From NCBI GenBank assembly GCA_963649295.1, contig CAVJHK010000007.1:1-57002 (forward strand): DNA of 57,002 bases, written 5' to 3'. The translations under genes were made by a program, and so were the position numbers. Shown here in pieces: positions 23,476-31,207 of this stretch. Origin of the DNA: RGIG3528 sp963649295 (GTDB taxonomy: Bacteria > Bacillota > Clostridia > Lachnospirales > Lachnospiraceae). Below the pieces are notes generated by a model. It was given only the letters and a program-made list of their open reading frames with translations. It was not told the DNA's origin and did no database searches. Positions within the stretch are counted from its first letter, which is position 1, and every line of letters begins with the position of its first letter.

Positions 23476-24185
23476 ATGTCTTCCTTCCTTATAAATTTCA
23501 TTTCTCCGGGCTTTAAATCGGAAAGCAGCATTTTTCCGAATCTCACTCTTTTTAAATATGTCACTTCAACTCCGACTTCATGGCACATTCTTTTTACCTC
23601 ATGGAATTTTCCTTCTGTAAGGACAATTTTTAATTCATATTCGTTTTCTTTTTCAGATAAAACGGTAAGTACGGCAGGAAGAGCCTTATATTCCTTTCCT
23701 ACTTCGATGCCGTTTGCGAAACGAATAACTGCATCACAATCCAAATTTCCCTCACACTTTGCGATATATTCCTTTTCCACATGTTTTTTGGGACTTAATA
23801 AATTGTGCGAAAGCATTCCGTCATTTGTGATTATGATAAGCCCTTCCGTATCCTTATCCAGGCGTCCTATGGGAAAAAGTCCGTTTTTCGGTAAAAGCCC
23901 TTCAAATTCCGCATTTTCATATACAAGATCCATAACCGTTTTGCATTTTCCGTCTTCGGTTGCCGAAATCACGCCCTGCGGCTTATTTAAAGCAATATAG
24001 ACAAATCCTATTTTTTTAACTTTTTGAGACTTATAGGTCACTTCGTCGCTTTCGGTAATTTTTCTTTCCGGTTTTTTTGTGATTTCACTGTTTACCGTTA
24101 CCGCGCCCGCACTTATTTCTTTTTTTGCGTCAGTTCTTGTGATTCCCAAATTATCGCACAAAAACTTATCAAGCCTTTCCTGCAT
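23472..24185 (-). CDS. RsuA-family rRNA pseudouridine synthase
   Basis: About 237 residues from ATG 24185 (MQERLDKFLCDNLG), which shares bases with the preceding stop as TGATG and has GGAG nine bases upstream; an in-frame ATG five codons earlier is less likely. An S4 domain (1-60) is followed by the RsuA/RluB/E/F catalytic core with NKPQGVISA and the catalytic motif FPIGRLDKDTEGLIIITNDG (about 105-124), and by KFHEVKRMCHEVG. Modifies 16S or 23S rRNA; target unknown. Confidence 0.93.
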   Translation of the reverse strand: MQERLDKFLCDNLGITRTDAKKEISAGAVTVNSEITKKPERKITESDEVTYKSQKVKKIGFVYIALNKPQGVISATEDGKCKTVMDLVYENAEFEGLLPKNGLFPIGRLDKDTEGLIIITNDGMLSHNLLSPKKHVEKEYIAKCEGNLDCDAVIRFANGIEVGKEYKALPAVLTVLSEKENEYELKIVLTEGKFHEVKRMCHEVGVEVTYLKRVRFGKMLLSDLKPGEMKFIRKEDI

Positions 24186-25555
24186 CACATCATTCTCCAT
24201 CCGGGAAGAAATTTATTTTTAAGCATATTTCCGTTTGCCTTTGCAAATCCGAGCGGAAATCCGTCTGCGCACATAAGCACATATCCGTCTTTTACCGGAC
24301 TTTTTGCATAAATTGTTTCGCACTTCAAATATTTTATCGTATCCGTATCGTCAGCACTCATCATATAAACATTATTAAATTCGGAGGGCTTTAAGGCGCA
24401 CGCAAGTGCCTGTGCGGGTTCAAAACGGTCTTTGATAATTTCACCCAACAATAGGCCCTCACGCATTACGCGCAGTCCCTTTAAATCCGGAACGCCCGCA
24501 GGCACAAGGTAAAGCCTGTCATTTTTTAAAACGATTCTCTCCTCCGGAATTTCAAAATTTATATTTTTCAAAAATTCCTTTGCGGAATCAGGAAGTTTTG
24601 ATGCCTTTACGGGATAATCGCTTTCGGAATAATTATCCTCACCGTCACGCTTTAAGAGAGCGCAAAAATGCCCCTCTCCGTCAATATGATGAGGCCAGAG
24701 CCTTATCGCATTCTTGATTTCGGAATACATAGAACCCACAAAATCCGGATTTGCGTTATCAAATTTTTCGTATTTGTTCGGAATTTCGACAACATGCATA
24801 TCGGAAAATTTTTTAAGTATATAGTCAAGCGTTCCTTCGTCTTCCTCAGGGTCAAACGTACATGTCGAATAAACAAGATATCCGCCCGGCGCAAGCATCG
24901 GGATGACATTATCGACAATATCCGTTTGAAGCTTATGATAATATTTAGTTCCGTATTGCTCCCAGTTTTTGATTATCTGCGGACTTTTTCTGAACATTCC
25001 TTCACCGCTGCAGGGCGCATCGATTAAGATTTTGTTGAAATATCCCTTAAATACCTTTGAAAGCTTATACGGAGCTTCGGAAATAACAATCGCATTCTTT
25101 GTCCCAAAAAGTTCAAGATTTTTAAGCAATGCCTTTGCGCGAGAATTGCTTATGTCATTTGAAACAAGGACACCTGTGCCGTTTAATCTTGCCGCAAGCT
25201 CAGTGCTCTTTCCGCCCGGTGCCGCGCATACGTCAAGCACACGGTCACCGGGATTAACGGGAAGCGTCGCCGCCGGAATCATTGCGGACGGCTCCTGTAT
25301 ATAATATAATCCGGCATAATAATAAGGATGTTTTGCGGGAGTATCCGACAAATCATAATAATATCCGTTATCCGTCCACGGAACAGGTTTTATATTAAAA
25401 GGCGCAATATTTTCAAATTCCTCTTTATCCGTTTTCATGCGGTTAAAGCGAACGCCTCCAAACCGGCTTTCCTTAAAGCCGTTAATGAAGGCGTCAAATT
25501 CATCGCCCAAAAGTTCATGCATTTTGTTTTCAAATTTTTCAGGCAGTCTGTTCAT
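24185..25555 (-). CDS. RsmF/NOL1-NOP2-Sun family RNA m5C methyltransferase
   Basis: 456 residues. SAM-binding motif VLDVCAAPGGKSTELAARL (about 108-126), motif IV DAPCSGEGMF (about 178) and motif VI YSTCTFDPEED (about 229), with both catalytic cysteines present. The C-terminal part (about 300-456) resembles the RsmF RNA-binding/PUA-like region. Makes 5-methylcytosine in rRNA (RsmF methylates C1407 of 16S rRNA in E. coli; the target here is inferred). It ends in a TGATG overlap with the next gene and lies 46 bases after relQ. Confidence 0.92.
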   Translation of the reverse strand: MNRLPEKFENKMHELLGDEFDAFINGFKESRFGGVRFNRMKTDKEEFENIAPFNIKPVPWTDNGYYYDLSDTPAKHPYYYAGLYYIQEPSAMIPAATLPVNPGDRVLDVCAAPGGKSTELAARLNGTGVLVSNDISNSRAKALLKNLELFGTKNAIVISEAPYKLSKVFKGYFNKILIDAPCSGEGMFRKSPQIIKNWEQYGTKYYHKLQTDIVDNVIPMLAPGGYLVYSTCTFDPEEDEGTLDYILKKFSDMHVVEIPNKYEKFDNANPDFVGSMYSEIKNAIRLWPHHIDGEGHFCALLKRDGEDNYSESDYPVKASKLPDSAKEFLKNINFEIPEERIVLKNDRLYLVPAGVPDLKGLRVMREGLLLGEIIKDRFEPAQALACALKPSEFNNVYMMSADDTDTIKYLKCETIYAKSPVKDGYVLMCADGFPLGFAKANGNMLKNKFLPGWRMM

Positions 25556-25601
25556 ATTAAATTCTTTCTCTTTAAAGCTTAACGCTTTTCTTGTTTAAAA
25601 T

Positions 25602-26408
25602 CTAAATATTGACGCTTTGCGCTCTGTAGCCTTCCGCAATCGTATCGAGTTCATGATTGAATTTGCTGAGTGCCGTGAGGTCGTCCGTCGAATAAATCTT
25701 AAAAAATTCTTCCTGAATCTGGATTACTTCTTTTTTGTTTGCAACTTTATAAAGATTCTGGATGTTGTTTAAGATATCCGCAACAATCTCCGCTTTTACG
25801 CTGAACGAAACCTGCGAATCCAAAATATCTTCTCTTATTGAAGACATTTCGGTATCGAGTGTTACGATCGCCGCAGCCGCATTTTGAAGTCTTGTGGCAA
25901 TGGTTTCCGGCAGTTTTTCCTTATATTTATACCTAAGCGAATGTTCCACCGTTGCCCAAAAGTTCATGGCAAGCGTTCTTATCTGAATTTCAACCGGAAT
26001 TTCACGCGGTCCTTTTTCCGTTTCAACGGTATAAAAAACTATCATATGATAGCTTCTGTATCCGGATTCCTTCGTATTTTTGATATAATCCTTTTCCTTT
26101 TTCACACGCATGTCGGAACGCATACGTATAAGTCTCACAACCTCATAAATGTCATCAACAAATTGACAAATAATTCTTATACCCGCAATATCCTCTATCT
26201 GTTCCTCAAATTTGTCATAAGATATGCCCTTCTTTTGGCATTTTTCGAGAATGCTGTATATTGTTTTTACTCTTCCGTCAACTCTCTCGATCGGCGAATA
26301 CTGGCCGTTTTGCCTTTTCGCCCGTATCATATGTTCAAATTTGACAACCAGTTCATCCACAGCCAAAGAATATGGCTCAAGTATTTCTCTCCAAAGCTGA
26401 ATCTCCAT
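25602..26408 (-). CDS. relQ: Small alarmone synthetase (RelQ/YjbM-type GTP pyrophosphokinase)
   Basis: 268-residue single-domain (p)ppGpp synthetase with no HD hydrolase, TGS or ACT domains. RelA_SpoT synthetase motifs: GRVKTIYSILEK (about 65), EDIAGIRIICQFVDDIY (about 92), KESGYRSYHMIVFYTVE (about 132), and EIQIRTLAMNFWATVEHSLRYK (about 160-181) with the catalytic Glu. Length and the C-terminal helices fit the RelQ/YwaC-like group. It heads the run of rRNA-modifying enzymes and recU, as relQ does in related Firmicutes operons with rluD-type genes. Confidence 0.92.
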   Translation of the reverse strand: MEIQLWREILEPYSLAVDELVVKFEHMIRAKRQNGQYSPIERVDGRVKTIYSILEKCQKKGISYDKFEEQIEDIAGIRIICQFVDDIYEVVRLIRMRSDMRVKKEKDYIKNTKESGYRSYHMIVFYTVETEKGPREIPVEIQIRTLAMNFWATVEHSLRYKYKEKLPETIATRLQNAAAAIVTLDTEMSSIREDILDSQVSFSVKAEIVADILNNIQNLYKVANKKEVIQIQEEFFKIYSTDDLTALSKFNHELDTIAEGYRAQSVNI

Positions 26409-26423
26409 TATAATAACCCACTC

Positions 26424-26897
26424 CTAAAGTATTTCATAGCTTATTTCATTTTCTCTTAAAAAAACCAAAACATATTTATCCCAATTTTCGTCCAGAGCTT
26501 TATTAAAAGAAAATTCCTGTTTGTAAACCCCCGTCACGATAAAAGCTTCCTTACCTTTAAAGACAATCCCCATGTTTAAAGAAAATTCCGCTTTCTCGTT
26601 TATTCCGATTTTGAATTTCAATTCGTCATTTGCAAGAAAATTAAATTGCAAAAATCCCGGCAATCTTTTCCCCTTTATCACATTGTACGCATTTTCGCGT
26701 ATGCGTGCCCATTTCACATACGTTTGATTTTTTTCTTCGTCATCCGAGTCAAAAAAATCCCTATTGATTTTTCCTTCATACAAAAAATCAATATAAGTGC
26801 TTATTCTCCCATCCTTTAAAAGAAAATCATCAAATGCTTCTTCATAAAGAAGCTTTGTCATAAATCTTTTCAGATCCGTAATTTTTAACTTTTTCAC
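26424..26897 (-). CDS. Unknown protein, resembles a Lachnospiraceae DUF (possibly DUF5721)
   Basis: 157 residues, soluble, no signal or membrane helix. The N-terminus KITDLKRFMTKLLYEEAFDD and the pattern INRDFFDSDDEE...YVKWARIRENAYNVIKGKR recall a short uncharacterised family found in Lachnospiraceae (I believe DUF5721, from memory). The start is GTG at 26897, overlapping the upstream stop as GTGA. No function can be given; proximity to relQ (15 bases) suggests co-expression only. Confidence 0.65.
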   Translation of the reverse strand: MKKLKITDLKRFMTKLLYEEAFDDFLLKDGRISTYIDFLYEGKINRDFFDSDDEEKNQTYVKWARIRENAYNVIKGKRLPGFLQFNFLANDELKFKIGINEKAEFSLNMGIVFKGKEAFIVTGVYKQEFSFNKALDENWDKYVLVFLRENEISYEIL

Positions 26898-27691
26898 CTA
26901 AAAGCCCCATTTTTTATAAGTAAAACAATTAAAGCATAACACATGGGATAAAAAGTGTACATGAAAATTCTCACCCACTTTTTATTGTACCCCTGTCGTC
27001 CGTCATAAAAAATAATCGCAATCGTTCCGATAATCGGCGCATACATGATTGCGGACGTATAAGAAAGTCCAAGTGCAAAAATCTGCAGCAATATGACCGC
27101 AAAAAACGTAAACATCATATTTCCGTAAAAAAGATAAAAAGCAAAAATTGTGAGAACGCCTAACACATGCTGTTCGCTTTTTAATATAACCGCAAGAGCC
27201 GAAAAGAAAAGCGTTGCAAAAACAGTTAAAAAGACGAAGCGCACACTTCCCTCTTTAAAATGCGTTTTTATCACATGTTCGGATACGGTGATTAACGCAC
27301 TCCCCAAGAAAAGTGTAAAGAAAAGATTTGAGCCGGACGTAAGCGCAGTTTTCGTCACTTCAAAATCCGTAAAAAAATCTTTACCGAATATGCAAATGTC
27401 AAAAATGCTTTCGGTTATACATGCCGCAGCGAAAAGACGTATCAAATACTTTTTTATGCTTTTTGTTTTTAAAGCCCCTATAGCTGTCAAATAGCAAATT
27501 ACGGGGATCGCGATATATGTAAGCACATATCCCGCTTCGTAAAGATTTTTTTGTATATTTCCCGAAAATCCCGTGCTTTCATCATAATACAAAAATGCAA
27601 TCTGTATCAGAATTTTTCCGGCCGTATAAAAAAGAAGCGAAAAAATTTTAAGTTCAAACGAAGTTATGCTTATATGTTTGGTTTTATTCAT
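26894..27691 (-). CDS. TraX-family integral membrane protein
   Basis: About 265 residues with seven or eight hydrophobic helices. The layout YLTAIGALKTKSIKKYLIRLFAAACITE...NLFFTLFLGSALI and the ending YNKKWVRIFMYTFYPMCYALIVLL match the TraX family, named for the F-plasmid pilin N-acetylase and widespread on Firmicutes chromosomes with unknown acyltransferase substrates. ATG 27691 is preferred over an in-frame GTG at 27700 because GGTGG precedes it. It overlaps the GH13 gene end by eight bases. A role in acetylating a surface polymer is conjecture. Confidence 0.75.
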   Translation of the reverse strand: MNKTKHISITSFELKIFSLLFYTAGKILIQIAFLYYDESTGFSGNIQKNLYEAGYVLTYIAIPVICYLTAIGALKTKSIKKYLIRLFAAACITESIFDICIFGKDFFTDFEVTKTALTSGSNLFFTLFLGSALITVSEHVIKTHFKEGSVRFVFLTVFATLFFSALAVILKSEQHVLGVLTIFAFYLFYGNMMFTFFAVILLQIFALGLSYTSAIMYAPIIGTIAIIFYDGRQGYNKKWVRIFMYTFYPMCYALIVLLIKNGAFR

Positions 27692-29420
27692 CGTTTCCAC
27701 CGCTTTTTAGGATAACAACCGTTCTTCCCGTCACATCGATTTCATCATCCTTTAAAACAACTCCCTTGTCCGTCGAAAGAATTATTTTAAAATTTTCGTT
27801 TGCCTTAAAAGGTAGCTTAAAGGTATGACGTTCCCAATGCATATTGAATATAACATAAATTTTACTTAAATCGTCCGCGCAAAAATAAATTCCGCAGGTC
27901 CTTACATAGGGCTTTAAGTCAAGTTTCCACGGTGTCATGCCGTGAAAAGAAATTTGCGGCAGACCCTTTCCCTTAAAATCGGTTTCCGATAAATTTTCGG
28001 TTGTTAAAAATATCTTGTTCTCTCTTCTTATTAAAATAAGCTCTTTTATAAACTTAAAAATCTCATTGCTTTCAGGCTTGTTCCAATTTACCCAGCCTGT
28101 TTTATTGTCAAGGCACCAGGAATTGTTGTTTCCTTTTTGGGAATTTCCCATTTCGTCGCCCGCAAGAATAAGTATGGCGCCTCCCGATAAGAAAAGCGAT
28201 GTAAGGAGGTTTTTTTTCATTTTAAGCCTTAAAGCGTTTATGCGTATATTTTTTGTTTCGCCTTCCGCTCCGCAATTCCAGCTGTAATTAAAATCTCCCC
28301 CCGAGTCCGCATATTCCATATTTTCTTCGTTATGCTTTATATCGTATGAATAAAGGTCATACAGCGTAAATCCGTTGTTGTCCGTGATATATTTGATTCC
28401 CGACGTAATATCCCGCTTCTTCATATATTCAAAAAGCGCCGGGATCATCCCTTCGTCACCCTTTATAAGGCATCTCATGTCTCTCTCAAAATCCTGATTA
28501 AAAGGCAGGACTCTGTTTTTGCAAAGCGATATATCCGTTATATTATAATTTGAAATTATGAATTTTGTGTTAAAGAGCTTCGCATCCGACAAAATTTCCT
28601 TTACAGGCACGTTACCCGCATCCAGCTTAAATCCGTCTATACGGTATGCCGATACCCAATATCTTAATGTATCCTGAATATACGAATATCCCGTATTTTC
28701 GTCAAAAAGAAATTCTAAGTATACCCTGATATCGTTTTTATGAAGCTCTGATACCAAATGTCCAAATTCTTTTTCGGGATTTTCTTTGTCAAAAGCATAT
28801 GAAGCTTTCGGTGCCATATAATACGCATCACGCGCTCCGTAGCCCCAAAAATTGATATGATTTTCGCCCGAACACTCGTCAAAATCGTATACAGGCATTA
28901 ATACTACACTTGTAATGCCAAGTTTTTTCATGTGTCTTATTTTTTCGGTAATGCCATAAAAAGTCCCGGGATGCTTAACGTTCGACGATTCATCCATGGT
29001 AAAACCGCGCACATGAAGCTTATAAAAGATCTCATCCGAAAAAGGTATTTGTGTCTTTGTCTCTTCCTTATAAAAAAGCTCCGAAGGCTTTTTGTATCTA
29101 ATCTTTTTACCCGTTCTTTTACCGAAGCATTCGCGGTTTAGGACGGATTTTGCATACGGATCACACAATTCTCCGTATTCTCCCAAATATGCATAACTTT
29201 CAAAATTGCCATATGTCAAACACGAAAAAATTCCGTTCGCATGAGCCTCCATATCCGTTTTAAATATACATTTCCCATCTTTATCAAAAAGTGAAAGCGT
29301 GCAATTTTTTTCGTTCGGAGCACTAATCAGAAAACAATAAATATCTTCGTCGATTTTTGTTGCTCCGAGAGGCATATCATAAACATTAATTCCGTTTTCG
29401 GGATGAGTCTGCTTTTTCAA
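27684..29420 (-). CDS. Isoamylase/GlgX-like GH13 protein with missing catalytic residues
   Basis: About 578 residues. N-terminal CBM48-like region (about 10-100, MPLGATKIDEDIYCFLISAP), then a GH13 barrel related to debranching enzymes: HVRGFTMD, FWGYGARDAYYMAP, AYRIDGFKLDAGNVP, NNGFTLYDLYSYDIKHNEEN, ILILAGDEMGNSQKGNNNSW. The nucleophile Asp (about 267) is kept, but the general acid Glu region reads KFIISNYN where GlgX has LIAEPWD, and the third Asp is Asn (TDNNGF for TAHDGF); region I (LEFLFDENTG) also lacks the usual Asn-His. Debranching activity is therefore doubtful; glycan binding is more likely. Start TTG 29420, two bases after the ABC-F stop. Confidence 0.8.
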   Translation of the reverse strand: MKKQTHPENGINVYDMPLGATKIDEDIYCFLISAPNEKNCTLSLFDKDGKCIFKTDMEAHANGIFSCLTYGNFESYAYLGEYGELCDPYAKSVLNRECFGKRTGKKIRYKKPSELFYKEETKTQIPFSDEIFYKLHVRGFTMDESSNVKHPGTFYGITEKIRHMKKLGITSVVLMPVYDFDECSGENHINFWGYGARDAYYMAPKASYAFDKENPEKEFGHLVSELHKNDIRVYLEFLFDENTGYSYIQDTLRYWVSAYRIDGFKLDAGNVPVKEILSDAKLFNTKFIISNYNITDISLCKNRVLPFNQDFERDMRCLIKGDEGMIPALFEYMKKRDITSGIKYITDNNGFTLYDLYSYDIKHNEENMEYADSGGDFNYSWNCGAEGETKNIRINALRLKMKKNLLTSLFLSGGAILILAGDEMGNSQKGNNNSWCLDNKTGWVNWNKPESNEIFKFIKELILIRRENKIFLTTENLSETDFKGKGLPQISFHGMTPWKLDLKPYVRTCGIYFCADDLSKIYVIFNMHWERHTFKLPFKANENFKIILSTDKGVVLKDDEIDVTGRTVVILKSGGNDE

Positions 29421-29421
29421 A

Positions 29422-31056
29422 TCAGTCTTCCTCTTCAACTACTGATGTAAGTATCTGACGTTTTCTTGCAAGTTCATCGCTTTCAAGGTATTCGTCATAT
29501 GTAGTAACTTTGTCAATCATGCTTCCGCCGGGAACGATTTCTATTATTCTGTTCGCGACAGTCTGAATAAACTGATGGTCGAGTGCGGTAAAGAGCACAA
29601 CCGACGGGAACTTGATAAGTGCATTGTTAAGTGACGTAATCGATTCCATGTCAAGGTGGTTTGTGGGCTCGTCCATAATAAGAACGTTTGCGCCGATAAG
29701 CATCATCTTCGAAAGCATGACTCTCACCTTTTCACCGCCCGAAAGAACATTTACTTTCTTTACTCCTTCTTCTCCAGCGAAAAGCATACGTCCGAGGAAT
29801 CCTCTTACATATGTCACGTCGTCAACGGTAGAATAAGGCATCAGATGCTCCACAATCGTTTCGCTCCCCTTAAATTCCTCGGTATTGTCTTTTGGAAAAT
29901 AGCTTTCGGATGTTGTAATTCCCCACTTAAAGGATCCGGAATCCGGCTCAATTTCACCCGTTAAAATCTTAAAAAGCGTTGTTGCCGCAATCGTATTTCC
30001 GCCGACAAAAGCAATCTTATCCGTTTTGTTTACGACAAGATTTATATTGTCAAGAATTTTTACGCCGTTTATCGACTTTGAAAGATTTTTGATTTCAAGA
30101 ACTTCATTTCCGATCTCACGGTTTGGCCTGAAATCGATATAAGGATATTTTCTCGACGACGGTCTGATGTCGTTTAATTCAATCTTTTCGAGCGCTCTCT
30201 TACGCGATGTTGCCTGCTTTGATTTTGAAGCGTTTGCGGAAAATCTTTGAATAAATTCCTGAAGTTCCTTTATTTGCTCTTCCTTCTTCTTGTTTGCTTC
30301 CTTCATTTGCCGAACCATTAACTGACTCGATTCATACCAGAAGTCATAGTTGCCCGCATAAAGCTGAATCTTTGCATAATCGATATCGGCAATATGCGTG
30401 CAAACCTTATTCAAAAAATATCTGTCATGGGATACAACAATAACCGTATTGTCAAAGTTTATCAAAAATTCCTCAAGCCAGTTTATTGCGTCAAGATCCA
30501 GGTGGTTTGTGGGCTCGTCAAGAAGCAAAATATCCGGATTTCCGAAAAGTGCCTGTGCCAGCAGCACTTTCACCTTTATGGGGCCTGTGAGGTCCTTCAT
30601 TTCGGCATAATGGTAGGACTGATCAACACCAAGTCCGTTCAAAAGCGTAGCCGCATCGCTTTCCGCTTCCCAGCCGTTCATTTCGGCAAATTCCGTTTCA
30701 AGCTCGGCACTTTTTATTCCGTCTTCTTCCGTAAAATCTTCCTTGGCATATATTGCTTCTTTTTCCTTCATTATATCATAAAGACGTTTATTTCCCATTA
30801 TTACGGTATCCAAAACATTATACATGTCATATTTGAAGTGGTCCTGCTGCAAAAACGAAAGACGCTGTCCGGGAGTTATTATAACTTCTCCCTTGCTCGG
30901 CTCAAGCTGTCCGTTCAAAATCTTCAGGAATGTGGATTTTCCGGCTCCGTTTGCACCTATAATGCCATAACAGTTGCCTTCCGTAAATTTGATGTTTACG
31001 TCTTCAAAAAGTGCTCTCTTTCCGAGACGGAGTGTAACATTAACTGCCTGTATCAT
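29422..31056 (-). CDS. ABC-F family ATPase (YbiT/YkpA type)
   Basis: 544 residues, two ABC domains joined by a linker, no membrane segments; ABC-F proteins act on the ribosome as translation factors or antibiotic-protection proteins. NBD1 has intact Walker A GANGAGKST and Walker B LLLDEPTNHLD but a degenerate signature LTGPIKVKVLLA. NBD2 has a degenerate Walker A, GGNTIAATT (no Lys), with intact signature LSGGEKVRVMLS and Walker B LIMDEPTNHLD. In the closed dimer this gives one consensus and one degenerate ATP site. The linker (about 240-300) is short and charged. Resistance versus housekeeping role cannot be decided; no antibiotic gene neighbours. Confidence 0.92.
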   Translation of the reverse strand: MIQAVNVTLRLGKRALFEDVNIKFTEGNCYGIIGANGAGKSTFLKILNGQLEPSKGEVIITPGQRLSFLQQDHFKYDMYNVLDTVIMGNKRLYDIMKEKEAIYAKEDFTEEDGIKSAELETEFAEMNGWEAESDAATLLNGLGVDQSYHYAEMKDLTGPIKVKVLLAQALFGNPDILLLDEPTNHLDLDAINWLEEFLINFDNTVIVVSHDRYFLNKVCTHIADIDYAKIQLYAGNYDFWYESSQLMVRQMKEANKKKEEQIKELQEFIQRFSANASKSKQATSRKRALEKIELNDIRPSSRKYPYIDFRPNREIGNEVLEIKNLSKSINGVKILDNINLVVNKTDKIAFVGGNTIAATTLFKILTGEIEPDSGSFKWGITTSESYFPKDNTEEFKGSETIVEHLMPYSTVDDVTYVRGFLGRMLFAGEEGVKKVNVLSGGEKVRVMLSKMMLIGANVLIMDEPTNHLDMESITSLNNALIKFPSVVLFTALDHQFIQTVANRIIEIVPGGSMIDKVTTYDEYLESDELARKRQILTSVVEEED

Positions 31057-31207
31057 TTAAAAAATATTTCCTTCCTATAATTTCAAGCCCTAAATCATTG
31101 ATTTTTGGACTTTTTCTCTAAATTTTTACCTCAAAGCTGCTTAAATTTCTTTTTAGCAATCCTAAAACCCATATAATTCGCTTAATTTTCTTTCAAAAAT
31201 CAGCCGC

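Noticed and set aside
30394..31080. Plus-strand frame of 228 codons within the ABC-F gene
   Set aside because: Antisense of a clear ABC-F coding sequence; composition is rich in Phe, Cys and Tyr with no family pattern.
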